In this document: in pieces, positions 7,701-14,638 of the stretch
How the letters are laid out: each line of letters starts with the position of its first letter
Position numbering within the stretch: position 1 is the first letter of the stretch
Assembly: GCA_937858715.1 (NCBI GenBank)
Contig: CALLZY010000239.1
Span: 1-54,804, forward strand
Direction: 5' to 3'
DNA length: 54,804 nucleotides
Origin: an uncultured Chitinophagaceae bacterium
GTDB lineage: Bacteria > Bacteroidota > Bacteroidia > Chitinophagales > Chitinophagaceae
Notes under the pieces: model-generated
Told to the model about the DNA's origin: nothing
What the model saw: only the letters and a program-made list of their open reading frames with translations
The model's database searches: none
Position numbers and translations under genes: made by a program

Positions 7701-9923
7701 ATCCATGATGAAAATGTTATCCTCTGCAATAGCCCGGAGAAAGTTGGGCTTTTCTGGTTTCTTTTCAGGTGAGTTAAACTGCGAATAAGTAGCCAACACA
7801 AAATCATATTGTGCAGGTACTGTTCTTGAACTGATGATGCTTTGCTGTTCGGTGAGTGATGGAGCCTGGTAAATCACTTCTCCATCTTCATCCTTAATAT
7901 CTGTCTTGGATTCTTTGCTGTTTACAATTAATGGCTTTAAATGCCCGGAACCGATAGCCGATAAATCACGGTAGATGTCAGAGAATAGGTTTGCCTTTTC
8001 TGTGAGGAATAGCGGCTTCACTCCCTGGTTCACTGCATAGCGTATCATAGCTGCCGCCACCCGGCCTTTGCCTATGCCGGTCTGGTCACCGATAATCATA
8101 CCTTGTTCTCTTGCTTCAATATTATAAATGGCCATAGCCACTGCATCAATCTGCTCGGCAGATAATACTTTACACAGTGCAGCTTTGTTAGGATATTTTA
8201 AACGGTGACGTACAAAATTGTCAATATCACCACTAACTTCATCTTTGATACTCAGCACAGCCTGCCTTGTTTCAAAAGCCATACTGTCGGGTACTTGTGT
8301 ATTCAATACTACACAGCTTTCGGAGGCGGGTTCGTAAGGTGCGCCCAAAGCCTCCCCAAGCCCCTCCAAAGGAGGGGTTTTGAACAGCTTCATTAAATTG
8401 TGAGCTTCCTGTTCTAATGAAGAAATATTCTTTTTCATAGGTTCTGATTTTATTCCCCCTCTATCGGAGGGGGTTAGGGGGAGGCTCTCCATCACTCTTT
8501 CAAATAATTCAATAAAAGATTTTACTTCATAGTCTTTATCAGGATTGTAAACAGGAGCTGCACCAGATGCTGGTTGTTTGCGGCCATTAATCAAAATCAG
8601 GCGAACATCAAAAGATGTTCCCTGCCTTGAATAGAGTTTTGCGCCGTCAATATTGATTACAGCAGCAACATGGTAGCGGCTGTATAAATAATTAAAGAAA
8701 ATTCTGTTTTTACCTGAAGTGATTCTTCCTTTCTCATCCCAGGTTGTATGGCCACCGATGATAATAGCCGCCTTTCCATTATCCGCCATAGAGTCCAAAG
8801 CCCTTAAAGCCATTACATGCTCTAAGGGTTTGATGGGAAAAGTATCAAACATAACTTCCGTTTCCATTTTTCCAAATGGTGGATTGGTCATTACAGCCAT
8901 AAATGTCCGCTGCACATCAAAGAATGGTTTTGTTGCATCCCTTTGCCAGACATTGGCAAAGCCTTGTGTTTTGAGATTGTGATTGCGAAAATTATCCAGT
9001 TCATTCACATAAACCCTTTCAGGTTTGGCAGCAATAGTCAATAAGCCGTTACCTGCTGATGGCTCAAATGCAAAGCCGCCGTTGAACTGAAGTTTATCAA
9101 TCTCACAAAACACACCGGCTAAATATCCTATTGGTGCAGGAGTGGAATATTGTTGCAGTAAAATACTTTGCGAAGTACGATGTGAAAGATTCACCTGGCT
9201 GTGGTAGAGTTCAACAATCCTGTCAAATCTTTCCTTTACCGTTCCCTCGCTATGTGCCAATAACCTTGCCCGGTTTACAATAGCAAGCTCCGTCAGCTCC
9301 TTCACTTCATTCTTATCAGTAATACCAAATGATGCGGCAAGCTTTTCTACGGAAGTTTTGTTATGCGACTTCTTAGTAGCTAAATCATATTCAATAGCGG
9401 CAACAAACTGTTCCTCTTTATTGTTTAAGCCATCCAATCCCAATAAGCCATCATCAGCAAAGGAATAATAACCGTCCCGTGTTACAATTACATGGTCAAG
9501 CAATTTCACCTCCATCATGGCGGCACTTTCTTTAATCTTTGCTGTCAGTTGTTCGTCTGCCCTGGATGGCTTTAAATTACCAGATGGGTGATTGTGTGCA
9601 ATGACCATTGAAACAGCCAGGCTTTTCAGGGCAGTAGCAAGAATGATGCGTATATCAGCAACGGTTGCATTAATGGCACCTTTGGAATGTTTGTAGTAAC
9701 CGATGATTTCATTTGCCTGGTTGAGATATAGAACAATAAACTGTTCCTGTAATTCCACTTCACCCTCATTGAAAGTATTCTTTATAAAATAAGCAGCATC
9801 TTTGGATGAAGAGATTTTACCAAAATCCCTTTGCCTGCTCCTTGTATAAGAAACAGCTAACTCCGGAACACTAACTTCCGGAGTTTCGCCAAGCACTACT
9901 TCAGGTACAGTTTGGTATCTCAT
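4704..9923 (-). CDS. Giant polyvalent protein: JAB/RadC + DNA methyltransferase + strawberry-notch/SNF2-type helicase
   Basis: 1739-residue multidomain protein. Residues about 30-165 are a RadC-type JAB metallo-domain with an intact HxHPSG...D site (His110, His112, Asp123). Residues about 265-450 form a Rossmann methyltransferase with motif I EPSAGNGLL (287-295) and motif IV NPPF (347-350), typical of N6-adenine enzymes. A superfamily 2 helicase/ATPase follows, with Walker A TGIGKGR (615-621), DEAH (741-744) and a motif VI QKRGRINRTGQ, resembling strawberry-notch/SNF2 proteins. The last 500 residues are mostly charged and helical. Such fusions are known from phages and plasmids as polyvalent proteins that may enter the host with the DNA. 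Residues 481-490 and about 514-525 are encoded by inserted palindromic repeats and probably form a tolerated linker. A near-match to the block's motif, LLGLDGL, sits right after the JAB domain. Confidence 0.88.
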   Translation of the reverse strand: MRYQTVPEVVLGETPEVSVPELAVSYTRSRQRDFGKISSSKDAAYFIKNTFNEGEVELQEQFIVLYLNQANEIIGYYKHSKGAINATVADIRIILATALKSLAVSMVIAHNHPSGNLKPSRADEQLTAKIKESAAMMEVKLLDHVIVTRDGYYSFADDGLLGLDGLNNKEEQFVAAIEYDLATKKSHNKTSVEKLAASFGITDKNEVKELTELAIVNRARLLAHSEGTVKERFDRIVELYHSQVNLSHRTSQSILLQQYSTPAPIGYLAGVFCEIDKLQFNGGFAFEPSAGNGLLTIAAKPERVYVNELDNFRNHNLKTQGFANVWQRDATKPFFDVQRTFMAVMTNPPFGKMETEVMFDTFPIKPLEHVMALRALDSMADNGKAAIIIGGHTTWDEKGRITSGKNRIFFNYLYSRYHVAAVINIDGAKLYSRQGTSFDVRLILINGRKQPASGAAPVYNPDKDYEVKSFIELFERVMESLPLTPSDRGGIKSEPMKKNISSLEQEAHNLMKLFKTPPLEGLGEALGAPYEPASESCVVLNTQVPDSMAFETRQAVLSIKDEVSGDIDNFVRHRLKYPNKAALCKVLSAEQIDAVAMAIYNIEAREQGMIIGDQTGIGKGRVAAAMIRYAVNQGVKPLFLTEKANLFSDIYRDLSAIGSGHLKPLIVNSKESKTDIKDEDGEVIYQAPSLTEQQSIISSRTVPAQYDFVLATYSQFNSPEKKPEKPNFLRAIAEDNIFIMDEAHNSSGSSNTGEFLQGVVAKTKGVVFLSATFAKRPDNMPIYAMKTSIADCNMSKDDLVEAITRGGVALQEVLSSQLVAEGQMVRRERSFEGVEVNYLSLDAKSEEHRAIADNITDILRDIIAFQTNFVDAQVEELDKIAVAEGKEVALREGTSQAGVDSQPYFSKVFQVINQMLFSLKAEAVADQAIKRLKEGKKPVIAFASTMGSFIESMENEQGMPVGDGDTINADFSEVLKRGLDGILRYSEKDVDGNSIHKKFELSELPPEAQTEYHRILEKINNVSTGITISPIDIIIKKIKDAGYSVAEVTGRKYELQLNWKGSKALILARKRINTNDAFRQFNNNEVDVLMINQSGSTGASAHAIPTAKVSKEQVRQRVMIVLQAELDINTEVQKRGRINRTGQILKPMYDYVTSAIPAEKRLMMMLQKKLKSLDANTTSNQKQSTKILDVPDFLNKYGDKIMKDYLMENKEVNDLLDDPLKLKAAGSDSSGEAVVEDAAHKVSGRVAVLSTKMQQDFYNEIAERYNDYVEYLKQIGDYDLEVEAMNLEAETVSSKVIKMGKGSDSAFGDDSVLETVRANVLKKPFTKTELENLINESLKDKDPHNLQDKLVEDYEESVAERLKEEEAETNAKYDELIKNIPNEKKVQKILEKQGESAWRQAVVEREKELNGARELQLQNLRKTFDNRKQYLEKAFRFFFISRNIKYPIETYNGGNELVPAVFLGFVIDSKKKNPYAPSAIKLRIAIANSSKYLAIPASYSEDIMAIIGASVDVHQPSMNVLLTEWEKYTKENNTDRRIRHIITGNLLQAFSDFKGKLVSYTTMSGETKKGILMPENWNPGEQVQDKVVVPILKAAPIVKSLVQNSQIVTNNGLSFFRAGNHFKLIISASRAKGGDIYLDKNILELVEKNNFEKVSDKMVAMLPEKNIDKLLEILQTTHGCSITIHSSDLKNIKSGAGRYSNRKKIELPPDDEEEELPDNVAILELEAEALALELELLAA
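8346..8386. repeat. Palindromic repeat inside coding sequence
   Basis: CCCCTCCAAAGGAGGGG with a flanking CCTCCCCAAG arm is of the same general type as the Bacteroidota intergenic repeat. Here it lies in frame inside the giant helicase gene and is translated as the peptide KTPPLEGLGEA. Confidence 0.6.
8448..8495. repeat. Palindromic repeat inside coding sequence
   Basis: CCCCCTCTATCGGAGGGGG, preceded by TTATT and followed by TTAGGGGGAGGC, is a second in-frame copy of the repeat family in the giant helicase gene, about 70 bases from the first. It encodes SLPLTPSDRGG. Confidence 0.6.
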
Positions 9924-9939
9924 TTTGTTCAGCCGATTG

Positions 9940-10518
9940 TTATCTTATTACCACCGGGGCATAAGCCAGGTTATAGCGGTCGTCCCAAACATTATCATAC
10001 AATTCATTGCCATCAGCCCATTCATAAACAATAATGTCCTTATCCCTGGTTACTCTTTGAATAGCCCAAATAGCTTCAGCAGTTGATGCGCCGGTCACAG
10101 CAAAGCCATTGTAAATAATATTGGGAGTGGATTCGTCTATGCGGATAGGTTGTTTGATACCACCCCCACCACCGCCAGTATTCATTATTACTTTCAAGTC
10201 AGTCAACACACCTAAAATTCCATTCAGTATGCCTATTTCAGCATCCTGCTTTACTTCAGTAGCCGCACCTGCTACATTGCTTAACAGCATGGCATTGATG
10301 GCATCCCTTAACTGGCCGGCATCAGCAAGCCCGGCAGGTGTGGTTACATCAGCAAACTTGATATAGATGTTTTTCAATGCGCCTTCACCAATATCCAGCC
10401 GCACTACATCGTTACGGATAGTTTCAATGGTTTTTATTTGCAGCTTGCTTACCAGTATTACACTGCCTTTATTCAGAATCCGCAGCGATGCCCCGTCATT
10501 AAATATTTCTATTGCCAT
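9940..10518 (-). CDS. Hypothetical virion-type protein
   Basis: 192-residue protein without signal peptide or membrane segment. It has an N-terminal beta-rich part, a helical middle with DAGQLRDAINAML, a Gly6 linker near residue 115, and a C-terminal domain with the pattern STAEAIWAIQRVTRD...NVWDDRYNL. I associate that pattern with small structural proteins of Bacteroidota phages, but I do not know a named family. Its start overlaps the upstream small membrane protein by 20 bases, so it belongs to the same operon. A spike or head-fibre component is one possibility. Confidence 0.6.
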   Translation of the reverse strand: MAIEIFNDGASLRILNKGSVILVSKLQIKTIETIRNDVVRLDIGEGALKNIYIKFADVTTPAGLADAGQLRDAINAMLLSNVAGAATEVKQDAEIGILNGILGVLTDLKVIMNTGGGGGGIKQPIRIDESTPNIIYNGFAVTGASTAEAIWAIQRVTRDKDIIVYEWADGNELYDNVWDDRYNLAYAPVVIR

Positions 10519-10711
10519 TGTTCATATTTTGATTGTCTGACCTGTTTTTCTTTATGACCTCTGCTATACCTTCGCCCAGCAGGGAGCCGATAAAGCCGCC
10601 CACCATTACATAGGCTACTGAATCCTTGTTTGCTTCTTTTGCATAGAGATAGGACAGCAGCGATGTAACAAAAGTGGCCGTAACTACAATTGTTTTTTCC
10701 TTCACAGCCAT
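10499..10711 (-). CDS. Small two-helix membrane protein (holin-like)
   Basis: 70 residues with two hydrophobic stretches (about 7-24 and 33-52) and a charged C-terminal tail. Size, topology and position next to murein hydrolase genes fit a holin or a minor membrane protein of the particle. No family motif separates these two options. Confidence 0.55.
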   Translation of the reverse strand: MAVKEKTIVVTATFVTSLLSYLYAKEANKDSVAYVMVGGFIGSLLGEGIAEVIKKNRSDNQNMNNGNRNI

Positions 10712-10725
10712 AGTGAAATTTTGGA

Positions 10726-11385
10726 TTAATGTATGAGTTGGGAGGCAGCAAACCCGGATATAATGAGTAGCCCCAGGTTCTTCAACTTGCTGCCAAGCCG
10801 TTGTCGTTTATATTTTTTCTTGTAGAATTTTACCTGCTGCTCCAGCAGTTTCTGCTGTTCAATGCTCTGCCCAAATGATTTGTTCAGTTGCTGATGTAGT
10901 GAATCTTTCAATAGAATAACTGAATCTCTTTGTTCTATCTGTTCATGGAGGTTATCCGTTATTGCAGTCTGTATGCTGTCCTGCAGGTTTGTTTCAGTAA
11001 TTAACTCATCAACCCTGTTTTGCAGCGAATCACACCCTTCAATAAAACTGGTCGTATCATGTTCTTCTTTATACACTCCCTGCTGGTCAATTAAATCATA
11101 TACCTGTGTTTGCAGTTGTATATTTTTCCTTTTGGTTTTATCTAACGCTGTTTGCGTTTTTTTCAGCGATTCATTCAGTGCTTGTGTCCGCTGCTGAACA
11201 GAATCTATTTTTTGCTGGTATTTGATTTCTGCTTCCTGTGCTTTCTTTTCCAGTTCCGAAGCCTTGTAATCAGCAATTGAAACCGGAACAATAGCATCGG
11301 GGCAGCTTCTGTGAAAAAGCTGGCAAAAGGAAAAGCCGATAACGGCGCCGATTAAAAGGGTAAAAATTGTTTTAAAGTTTTTCAT
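10726..11385 (-). CDS. Membrane-anchored coiled-coil protein (spanin-like)
   Basis: 219 residues from ATG 11385. An ATG further upstream at 11454 would overlap the preceding gene by 68 bases, whereas 11385 follows that gene's stop by one base (TGATATG). It has an N-terminal hydrophobic anchor (about 5-22), then a long Gln/Glu/Lys-rich coiled coil (about 40-190) and a short hydrophobic end. In a lysis cluster this is the shape of an inner-membrane spanin (Rz-like). It could also be a structural tether. No outer-membrane spanin partner was identified. Confidence 0.6.
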   Translation of the reverse strand: MKNFKTIFTLLIGAVIGFSFCQLFHRSCPDAIVPVSIADYKASELEKKAQEAEIKYQQKIDSVQQRTQALNESLKKTQTALDKTKRKNIQLQTQVYDLIDQQGVYKEEHDTTSFIEGCDSLQNRVDELITETNLQDSIQTAITDNLHEQIEQRDSVILLKDSLHQQLNKSFGQSIEQQKLLEQQVKFYKKKYKRQRLGSKLKNLGLLIISGFAASQLIH

Positions 11386-11386
11386 A

Positions 11387-11623
11387 TCAGATTGTTGGAT
11401 TATTATTGTCAATATTGGATTTTCGTTCAATGGAATAACCAAAGCACCCGGCACCTATCAAACTTGCAAAAGCGTAAAACATGAACTCCGGCACAGGTTT
11501 ATTAAAGAACTGTTGGGCTATCCAGCTTACCATCAGTGCCAGCAACAGCAATGCGATTGCCAGTTCACGGAGATTGTAACAGCCGTTTTTGTCTTTGAAT
11601 AATTCTGCAATGAACCGTTTCAT
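11387..11623 (-). CDS. Small two-helix membrane protein (holin-like)
   Basis: 78 residues with transmembrane segments at about 18-38 and 49-65 and a polar tail. It starts inside the stop codon of a 24-residue gene (TGATG) and is followed after one base by the coiled-coil gene. This very tight packing fits a lysis or membrane-protein cassette. Holin is the simplest reading, from size and topology only. Confidence 0.6.
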   Translation of the reverse strand: MKRFIAELFKDKNGCYNLRELAIALLLLALMVSWIAQQFFNKPVPEFMFYAFASLIGAGCFGYSIERKSNIDNNNPTI

Positions 11624-11697
11624 CAGGTGTCTTTTACGATTTGATAGGTAGCGAAGCCGAGGGCTGTGGCAATGCCCAGCCCCACCAGGTCAAACAT
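11623..11697 (-). CDS. 24-residue single-helix membrane micro-protein
   Basis: A 25-codon frame whose product is almost one hydrophobic helix (LVGLGIATALGFATYQIV). Its ATG overlaps the stop of the L,D-transpeptidase-like gene (TAATG), and its own TGA overlaps the ATG of the next gene (TGATG). Such overlaps at both ends are typical of translational coupling and are the main reason to call so short a gene. It may be a pinholin-like or minor membrane component. Confidence 0.55.
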   Translation of the reverse strand: MFDLVGLGIATALGFATYQIVKDT

Positions 11698-12296
11698 TAG
11701 TTTTTTTTTGCCTCACGGGACAATGCCCTCTCGTCAATCAGTGTGTAGGTAAAATCATTACCATAAAGTTGTTTGTGCCGCTGTGCCAACTGCATCATCA
11801 GGTTGAAGTCGTTGATGTTGGCGAACACCTGGCAACCGGCAGAATACTTTTCAACAAACTTTGTAGTGCCGTTAATGGATGCCCGATGAATATTGATGCC
11901 AAAAATGCCAGTTTGCTCTTTACCGTTGTTAAAATCCAAGACGGCATCACGGTCATAATCCCGGATTACTGTCAGTGGTCTTTTTTGTGTTAATGCAGTG
12001 TACTTGCCACGATGAATGCCGATGCCATGTGAACCTATGTACTGGCCTTGCTTTACAATAGCTGTGCCTTGTGGGTTCATCAGGTTACGCAACCAAAATG
12101 TTCCCGGATCTGTTGTTGCAGGGCTTTTATGGTATTGCCAGTCGCCTGCGGAGTTTTTGTAAAAGATATTAAGGGTATCATCAAAACTGTTAGGCACAGT
12201 ATTGTTTGTACGGATGCCCACAATATTGAGTTCAAAAGGACGGCTGTAGATTTTATAGCCTCTTTCGGTCATTGTTTTCAGTATGGATTGTAACAT
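11697..12296 (-). CDS. L,D-transpeptidase-like (YkuD-like) cell-wall protein
   Basis: 199 residues from ATG 12296. An in-frame ATG at 12374 would overlap the amidase gene by 49 bases. The C-terminal half has the signature of L,D-transpeptidase folds: His137 in INIHRAS, then Ser152-Ala-Gly-Cys155 in SAGCQVF, matching H-x14-S-x-G-C with a candidate catalytic Cys. There is no signal peptide. Next to an amidase and a peptidoglycan-binding protein, it probably acts on peptidoglycan during entry or lysis. The canonical SHGC is SAGC here, so activity is an inference. A papain-like endolysin domain is the alternative. Confidence 0.6.
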   Translation of the reverse strand: MLQSILKTMTERGYKIYSRPFELNIVGIRTNNTVPNSFDDTLNIFYKNSAGDWQYHKSPATTDPGTFWLRNLMNPQGTAIVKQGQYIGSHGIGIHRGKYTALTQKRPLTVIRDYDRDAVLDFNNGKEQTGIFGINIHRASINGTTKFVEKYSAGCQVFANINDFNLMMQLAQRHKQLYGNDFTYTLIDERALSREAKKN

Positions 12297-12325
12297 ATGG
12301 TTGGATTTATTTTTTAATAGATTGA

Positions 12326-12730
12326 TTAGCTGGCTTTGGATAAGTTCAGGTCTGGTTCGTAGTTGCGAATCCATTCCTTTACATTAAAGCCGGGAGAGAT
12401 TGAACCAGGCTCCAATTCGTCATGCCCGACAATCGCAGCACTTGGGTATTTGATGGAGAGTGCCACGATTTTATTAAACAGGGCTTCTTCCTGGTTAGGT
12501 GTTTTAGTGTCGCCAAGTGTGCCGGATTTGTTCCTGCCGCCTGCATAGGCAATGTGTATGGCTTCATTATCCGCCTTCTCTACATTCTTTACGATGGCGG
12601 CATCGGCATGTACTTTTTTTATCTCGCCGGTTCTTTCCACTACATAATGATAGTTGCCGTAGAATTGAGAAATCTTCGGGTCAAATGTTGCTGTACTGTG
12701 TACTACTATGTACCGGATATGTCTTTTCAT
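12326..12730 (-). CDS. N-acetylmuramoyl-L-alanine amidase (Amidase_2 family)
   Basis: 134-residue single-domain amidase of the T7-lysozyme type, which cuts between muramic acid and the stem peptide. Visible features are VVHSTAT with zinc ligand His11, YHYVV (His28), and GHDELEPG with His103. The third zinc ligand, usually Cys or Asp in a CPGF-type motif, is Ser112 in ISPGFNV, which could reduce activity or shift the ligand. No signal peptide is present, so it needs a holin or delivery in a particle. It lies between the peptidoglycan-binding and the L,D-transpeptidase-like genes. Confidence 0.88.
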   Translation of the reverse strand: MKRHIRYIVVHSTATFDPKISQFYGNYHYVVERTGEIKKVHADAAIVKNVEKADNEAIHIAYAGGRNKSGTLGDTKTPNQEEALFNKIVALSIKYPSAAIVGHDELEPGSISPGFNVKEWIRNYEPDLNLSKAS

Positions 12731-12742
12731 GTGTATTGTATT

Positions 12743-13717
12743 TTATAATTGTGTTACTGATTTTGTTTGCACCAAAAAGTGCTTGCCGTTGTTTTCAAAT
12801 AAAGTGTAGTCAAGCCTCTTGGTTACTTCGTTTCCCAACACCATTTTAGCAGGGACATTTATTGCCTGGTTCGCATTTACCCAGATAGTTGTGGGCTCAA
12901 TGGTTACAATGCTCACACCATCAAAGCCGTCTAAGCTCCATTTCTTCCCGTCAAATTGTAATCCCATTCGCAGGAACTCAAATCGGATTGCCTGTTTCTG
13001 GTCTTCTTTGCTGAATGTATTCAGCAGGGCATTTACGAGTGTCTGCCGCACACCGCCGCCAATGCGATAGTTTTTAAATTCACTGCTGACTTCTTTATAA
13101 TCATCCTTTGATTTGAGCCGTTTTAATAATTGAATGGTCAGGTTAAAATCTTTCTTGGTAGCTGCTGCAACAAATTGTTTAGCCAAACTATTGTTGCCAT
13201 TTTCGCTGTTTACTTTCTGACCCTGCATTAATACATTGTAGGTGCTTTGTTCAATCGTTGCAGGGAACTTTAATTTCTTTAGTGCTGCTGTCATTTCAGC
13301 ACCAAAATCTCCATCAGCGCCATAGCGGGGAAGGATTTGCTTACCATATTTGGCAATCAATGCTTCCTGTAAAGCCCTTACTTTTTCTCCCTTGCTTCCC
13401 CGTTTGAGTGGAAACCCGTCTTTGCTAACTGGCGGTACTTCCAGATAAGGATTATCATAAATTACCTGCGGCTTTGGTTTAGGTTTGGACTTCGGTTTTA
13501 TCACAGGTTGATAGACCGGGGTATCAACATAAACAGGTTTGGAGTCTTCTGTTATTTTCTTTTTGAACGATACATCCGGTTCATCATTATTCTTTACCTT
13601 TTTCTTTTTGTAATACTGCCAGCCAAAATAACCCAGGATGCCTGCTGCACCCACCGCCAGGGTGGTTATTACTATCCGCTTCCGCTTTTGTTTTTTATTG
13701 GGTTGATTCGTTTTCAT
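12743..13717 (-). CDS. Membrane-anchored peptidoglycan-binding protein
   Basis: 324 residues: a basic N-terminus, one transmembrane segment (about 15-32), a Lys/Pro linker (about 60-90) and a PG_binding_1 domain at about 100-165 with LKRGSKGEKVRALQEAL and ADGDFG. The C-terminal 130 residues are unrecognised and end in beta strands. It would anchor a complex to the cell wall. The start lies two bases after the stop of the annexin-like gene, so the two are probably translated together. It may be a virion penetration protein or a lysis factor. Confidence 0.75.
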   Translation of the reverse strand: MKTNQPNKKQKRKRIVITTLAVGAAGILGYFGWQYYKKKKVKNNDEPDVSFKKKITEDSKPVYVDTPVYQPVIKPKSKPKPKPQVIYDNPYLEVPPVSKDGFPLKRGSKGEKVRALQEALIAKYGKQILPRYGADGDFGAEMTAALKKLKFPATIEQSTYNVLMQGQKVNSENGNNSLAKQFVAAATKKDFNLTIQLLKRLKSKDDYKEVSSEFKNYRIGGGVRQTLVNALLNTFSKEDQKQAIRFEFLRMGLQFDGKKWSLDGFDGVSIVTIEPTTIWVNANQAINVPAKMVLGNEVTKRLDYTLFENNGKHFLVQTKSVTQL

Positions 13718-13719
13718 AG

Positions 13720-14424
13720 TTATGTTTTCGGTTTTTTTGCAACGATGTTCATCATAGCAGCATACTCAAATACAGTGAGTTCGTCTTTAATATCAGCCAT
13801 CAGGTCATCATCATATTCTTTTTTGTATGCCGCCGCCACTTGTGCAAATGCCGTCTGCGTGGGTATTTCCATGAACACTGCCTTTATAGCATCTTCATCC
13901 GTTCCATAAGGCAGAAAACCCCAGGTATTCTCGTTGAATGCAGACCTTAATCTTTTTGCCCACGATAAAAATTGTTCGCCTGTCAGTGCAGGCTGCTGTA
14001 ATGCCTTACCTCTTTCCGGTTTTACAGACAGGATGGCCAGCATTTCATTGTACTCAGCAGAAGTCAGTTCATCCTGCATGTCTTTCATCAAACTGCTGGA
14101 GTAAAGTCTCTGGTAAGAATTGATAACTTTCCTGAAATATTCCTTGCTTGGTATTGCCCTTAATACTTTACGAATAGCTTCTTCATCTGTCCCCCACCCA
14201 AACCACATATCGTTTTCAAAAGCCATTTTCAGTTGCTTGGCATAAGTGGCTTCATTGCCTTCTTCATAAGTTTTCTTTTCTTCAGAATAAGACTTAGCCC
14301 GGCGGACCAGTTTTCTGCCAATAAAGAAACTCCCACCCAGCACAATCACTCCGAGTATGCCATACTTGATTTTTTCCTCAAGGGTAAATTCGTCTTGCTG
14401 GTGGATGGAAGTTTCCTGGTTCAT
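13720..14424 (-). CDS. Membrane protein with two annexin-like repeats
   Basis: 234 residues. One transmembrane helix (about 19-37) is followed by two similar repeats of about 70 residues (64-134 and 157-227). Both contain GTDE(E/D)AI, then about 40 residues later D-(M/I)-(Q/K)-DEL. This matches the annexin fold signature, in which GxGT and an acidic residue 38-40 positions later bind calcium. The first repeat keeps GWGT and Glu119, whereas the second has PYGT and Glu215. Annexin repeats bind membranes in a calcium-dependent way. Their presence here suggests contact with a lipid surface, perhaps an internal membrane. The call rests on motif spacing only. Confidence 0.6.
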   Translation of the reverse strand: MNQETSIHQQDEFTLEEKIKYGILGVIVLGGSFFIGRKLVRRAKSYSEEKKTYEEGNEATYAKQLKMAFENDMWFGWGTDEEAIRKVLRAIPSKEYFRKVINSYQRLYSSSLMKDMQDELTSAEYNEMLAILSVKPERGKALQQPALTGEQFLSWAKRLRSAFNENTWGFLPYGTDEDAIKAVFMEIPTQTAFAQVAAAYKKEYDDDLMADIKDELTVFEYAAMMNIVAKKPKT

Positions 14425-14453
14425 AGGATAGGATTAACACAAAATGAAAACAA

Positions 14454-14636
14454 CTAAACGCCGAGATATTTTTTTGCCAAAGCTGTTTTTACCGGGTCAT
14501 TCATTATGGTATGCGCCAGCTTGGTTAATTCTTTCTGGCTGAGTTTGCATGCCAGCGTTGTCAGAGCAGTCATCTTTGCATCAGCCTCGCTTTCAGTTGT
14601 TGCTTCAATAGAAATGTCGTACTGATATTTTTTCAT
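14454..14636 (-). CDS. Small hypothetical protein
   Basis: 60 residues, soluble and Ala/Thr/Lys rich, with a predicted short beta strand and then helices. It lies two bases downstream of the coiled-coil gene and so belongs to the operon. I do not recognise a family. Confidence 0.55.
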   Translation of the reverse strand: MKKYQYDISIEATTESEADAKMTALTTLACKLSQKELTKLAHTIMNDPVKTALAKKYLGV

Positions 14637-14638
14637 TG

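Noticed and set aside
8355-8385. PPLEGLGEA in the giant helicase as another NGLEG-type motif
   Set aside because: This peptide is encoded by the inserted palindromic repeat and lacks the N-G-L core, so it is not counted as evidence for the shared motif.
4704-9923. Conjugative or ICE DNA-processing protein
   Set aside because: Similar helicase-methyltransferase proteins occur on Bacteroidota conjugative elements, but no relaxase, coupling protein or Tra genes are present in the window.
10509-10751. 80-residue minus-strand frame overlapping the small membrane protein
   Set aside because: It is a shifted frame of the 70-residue gene with no hydrophobic pattern and Cys/Arg-rich composition typical of a shadow frame.
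12296-12374. Upstream start for the L,D-transpeptidase-like protein
   Set aside because: It would overlap the amidase gene by 49 bases and adds residues with no domain resemblance. The start at 12296 is preferred but not certain.
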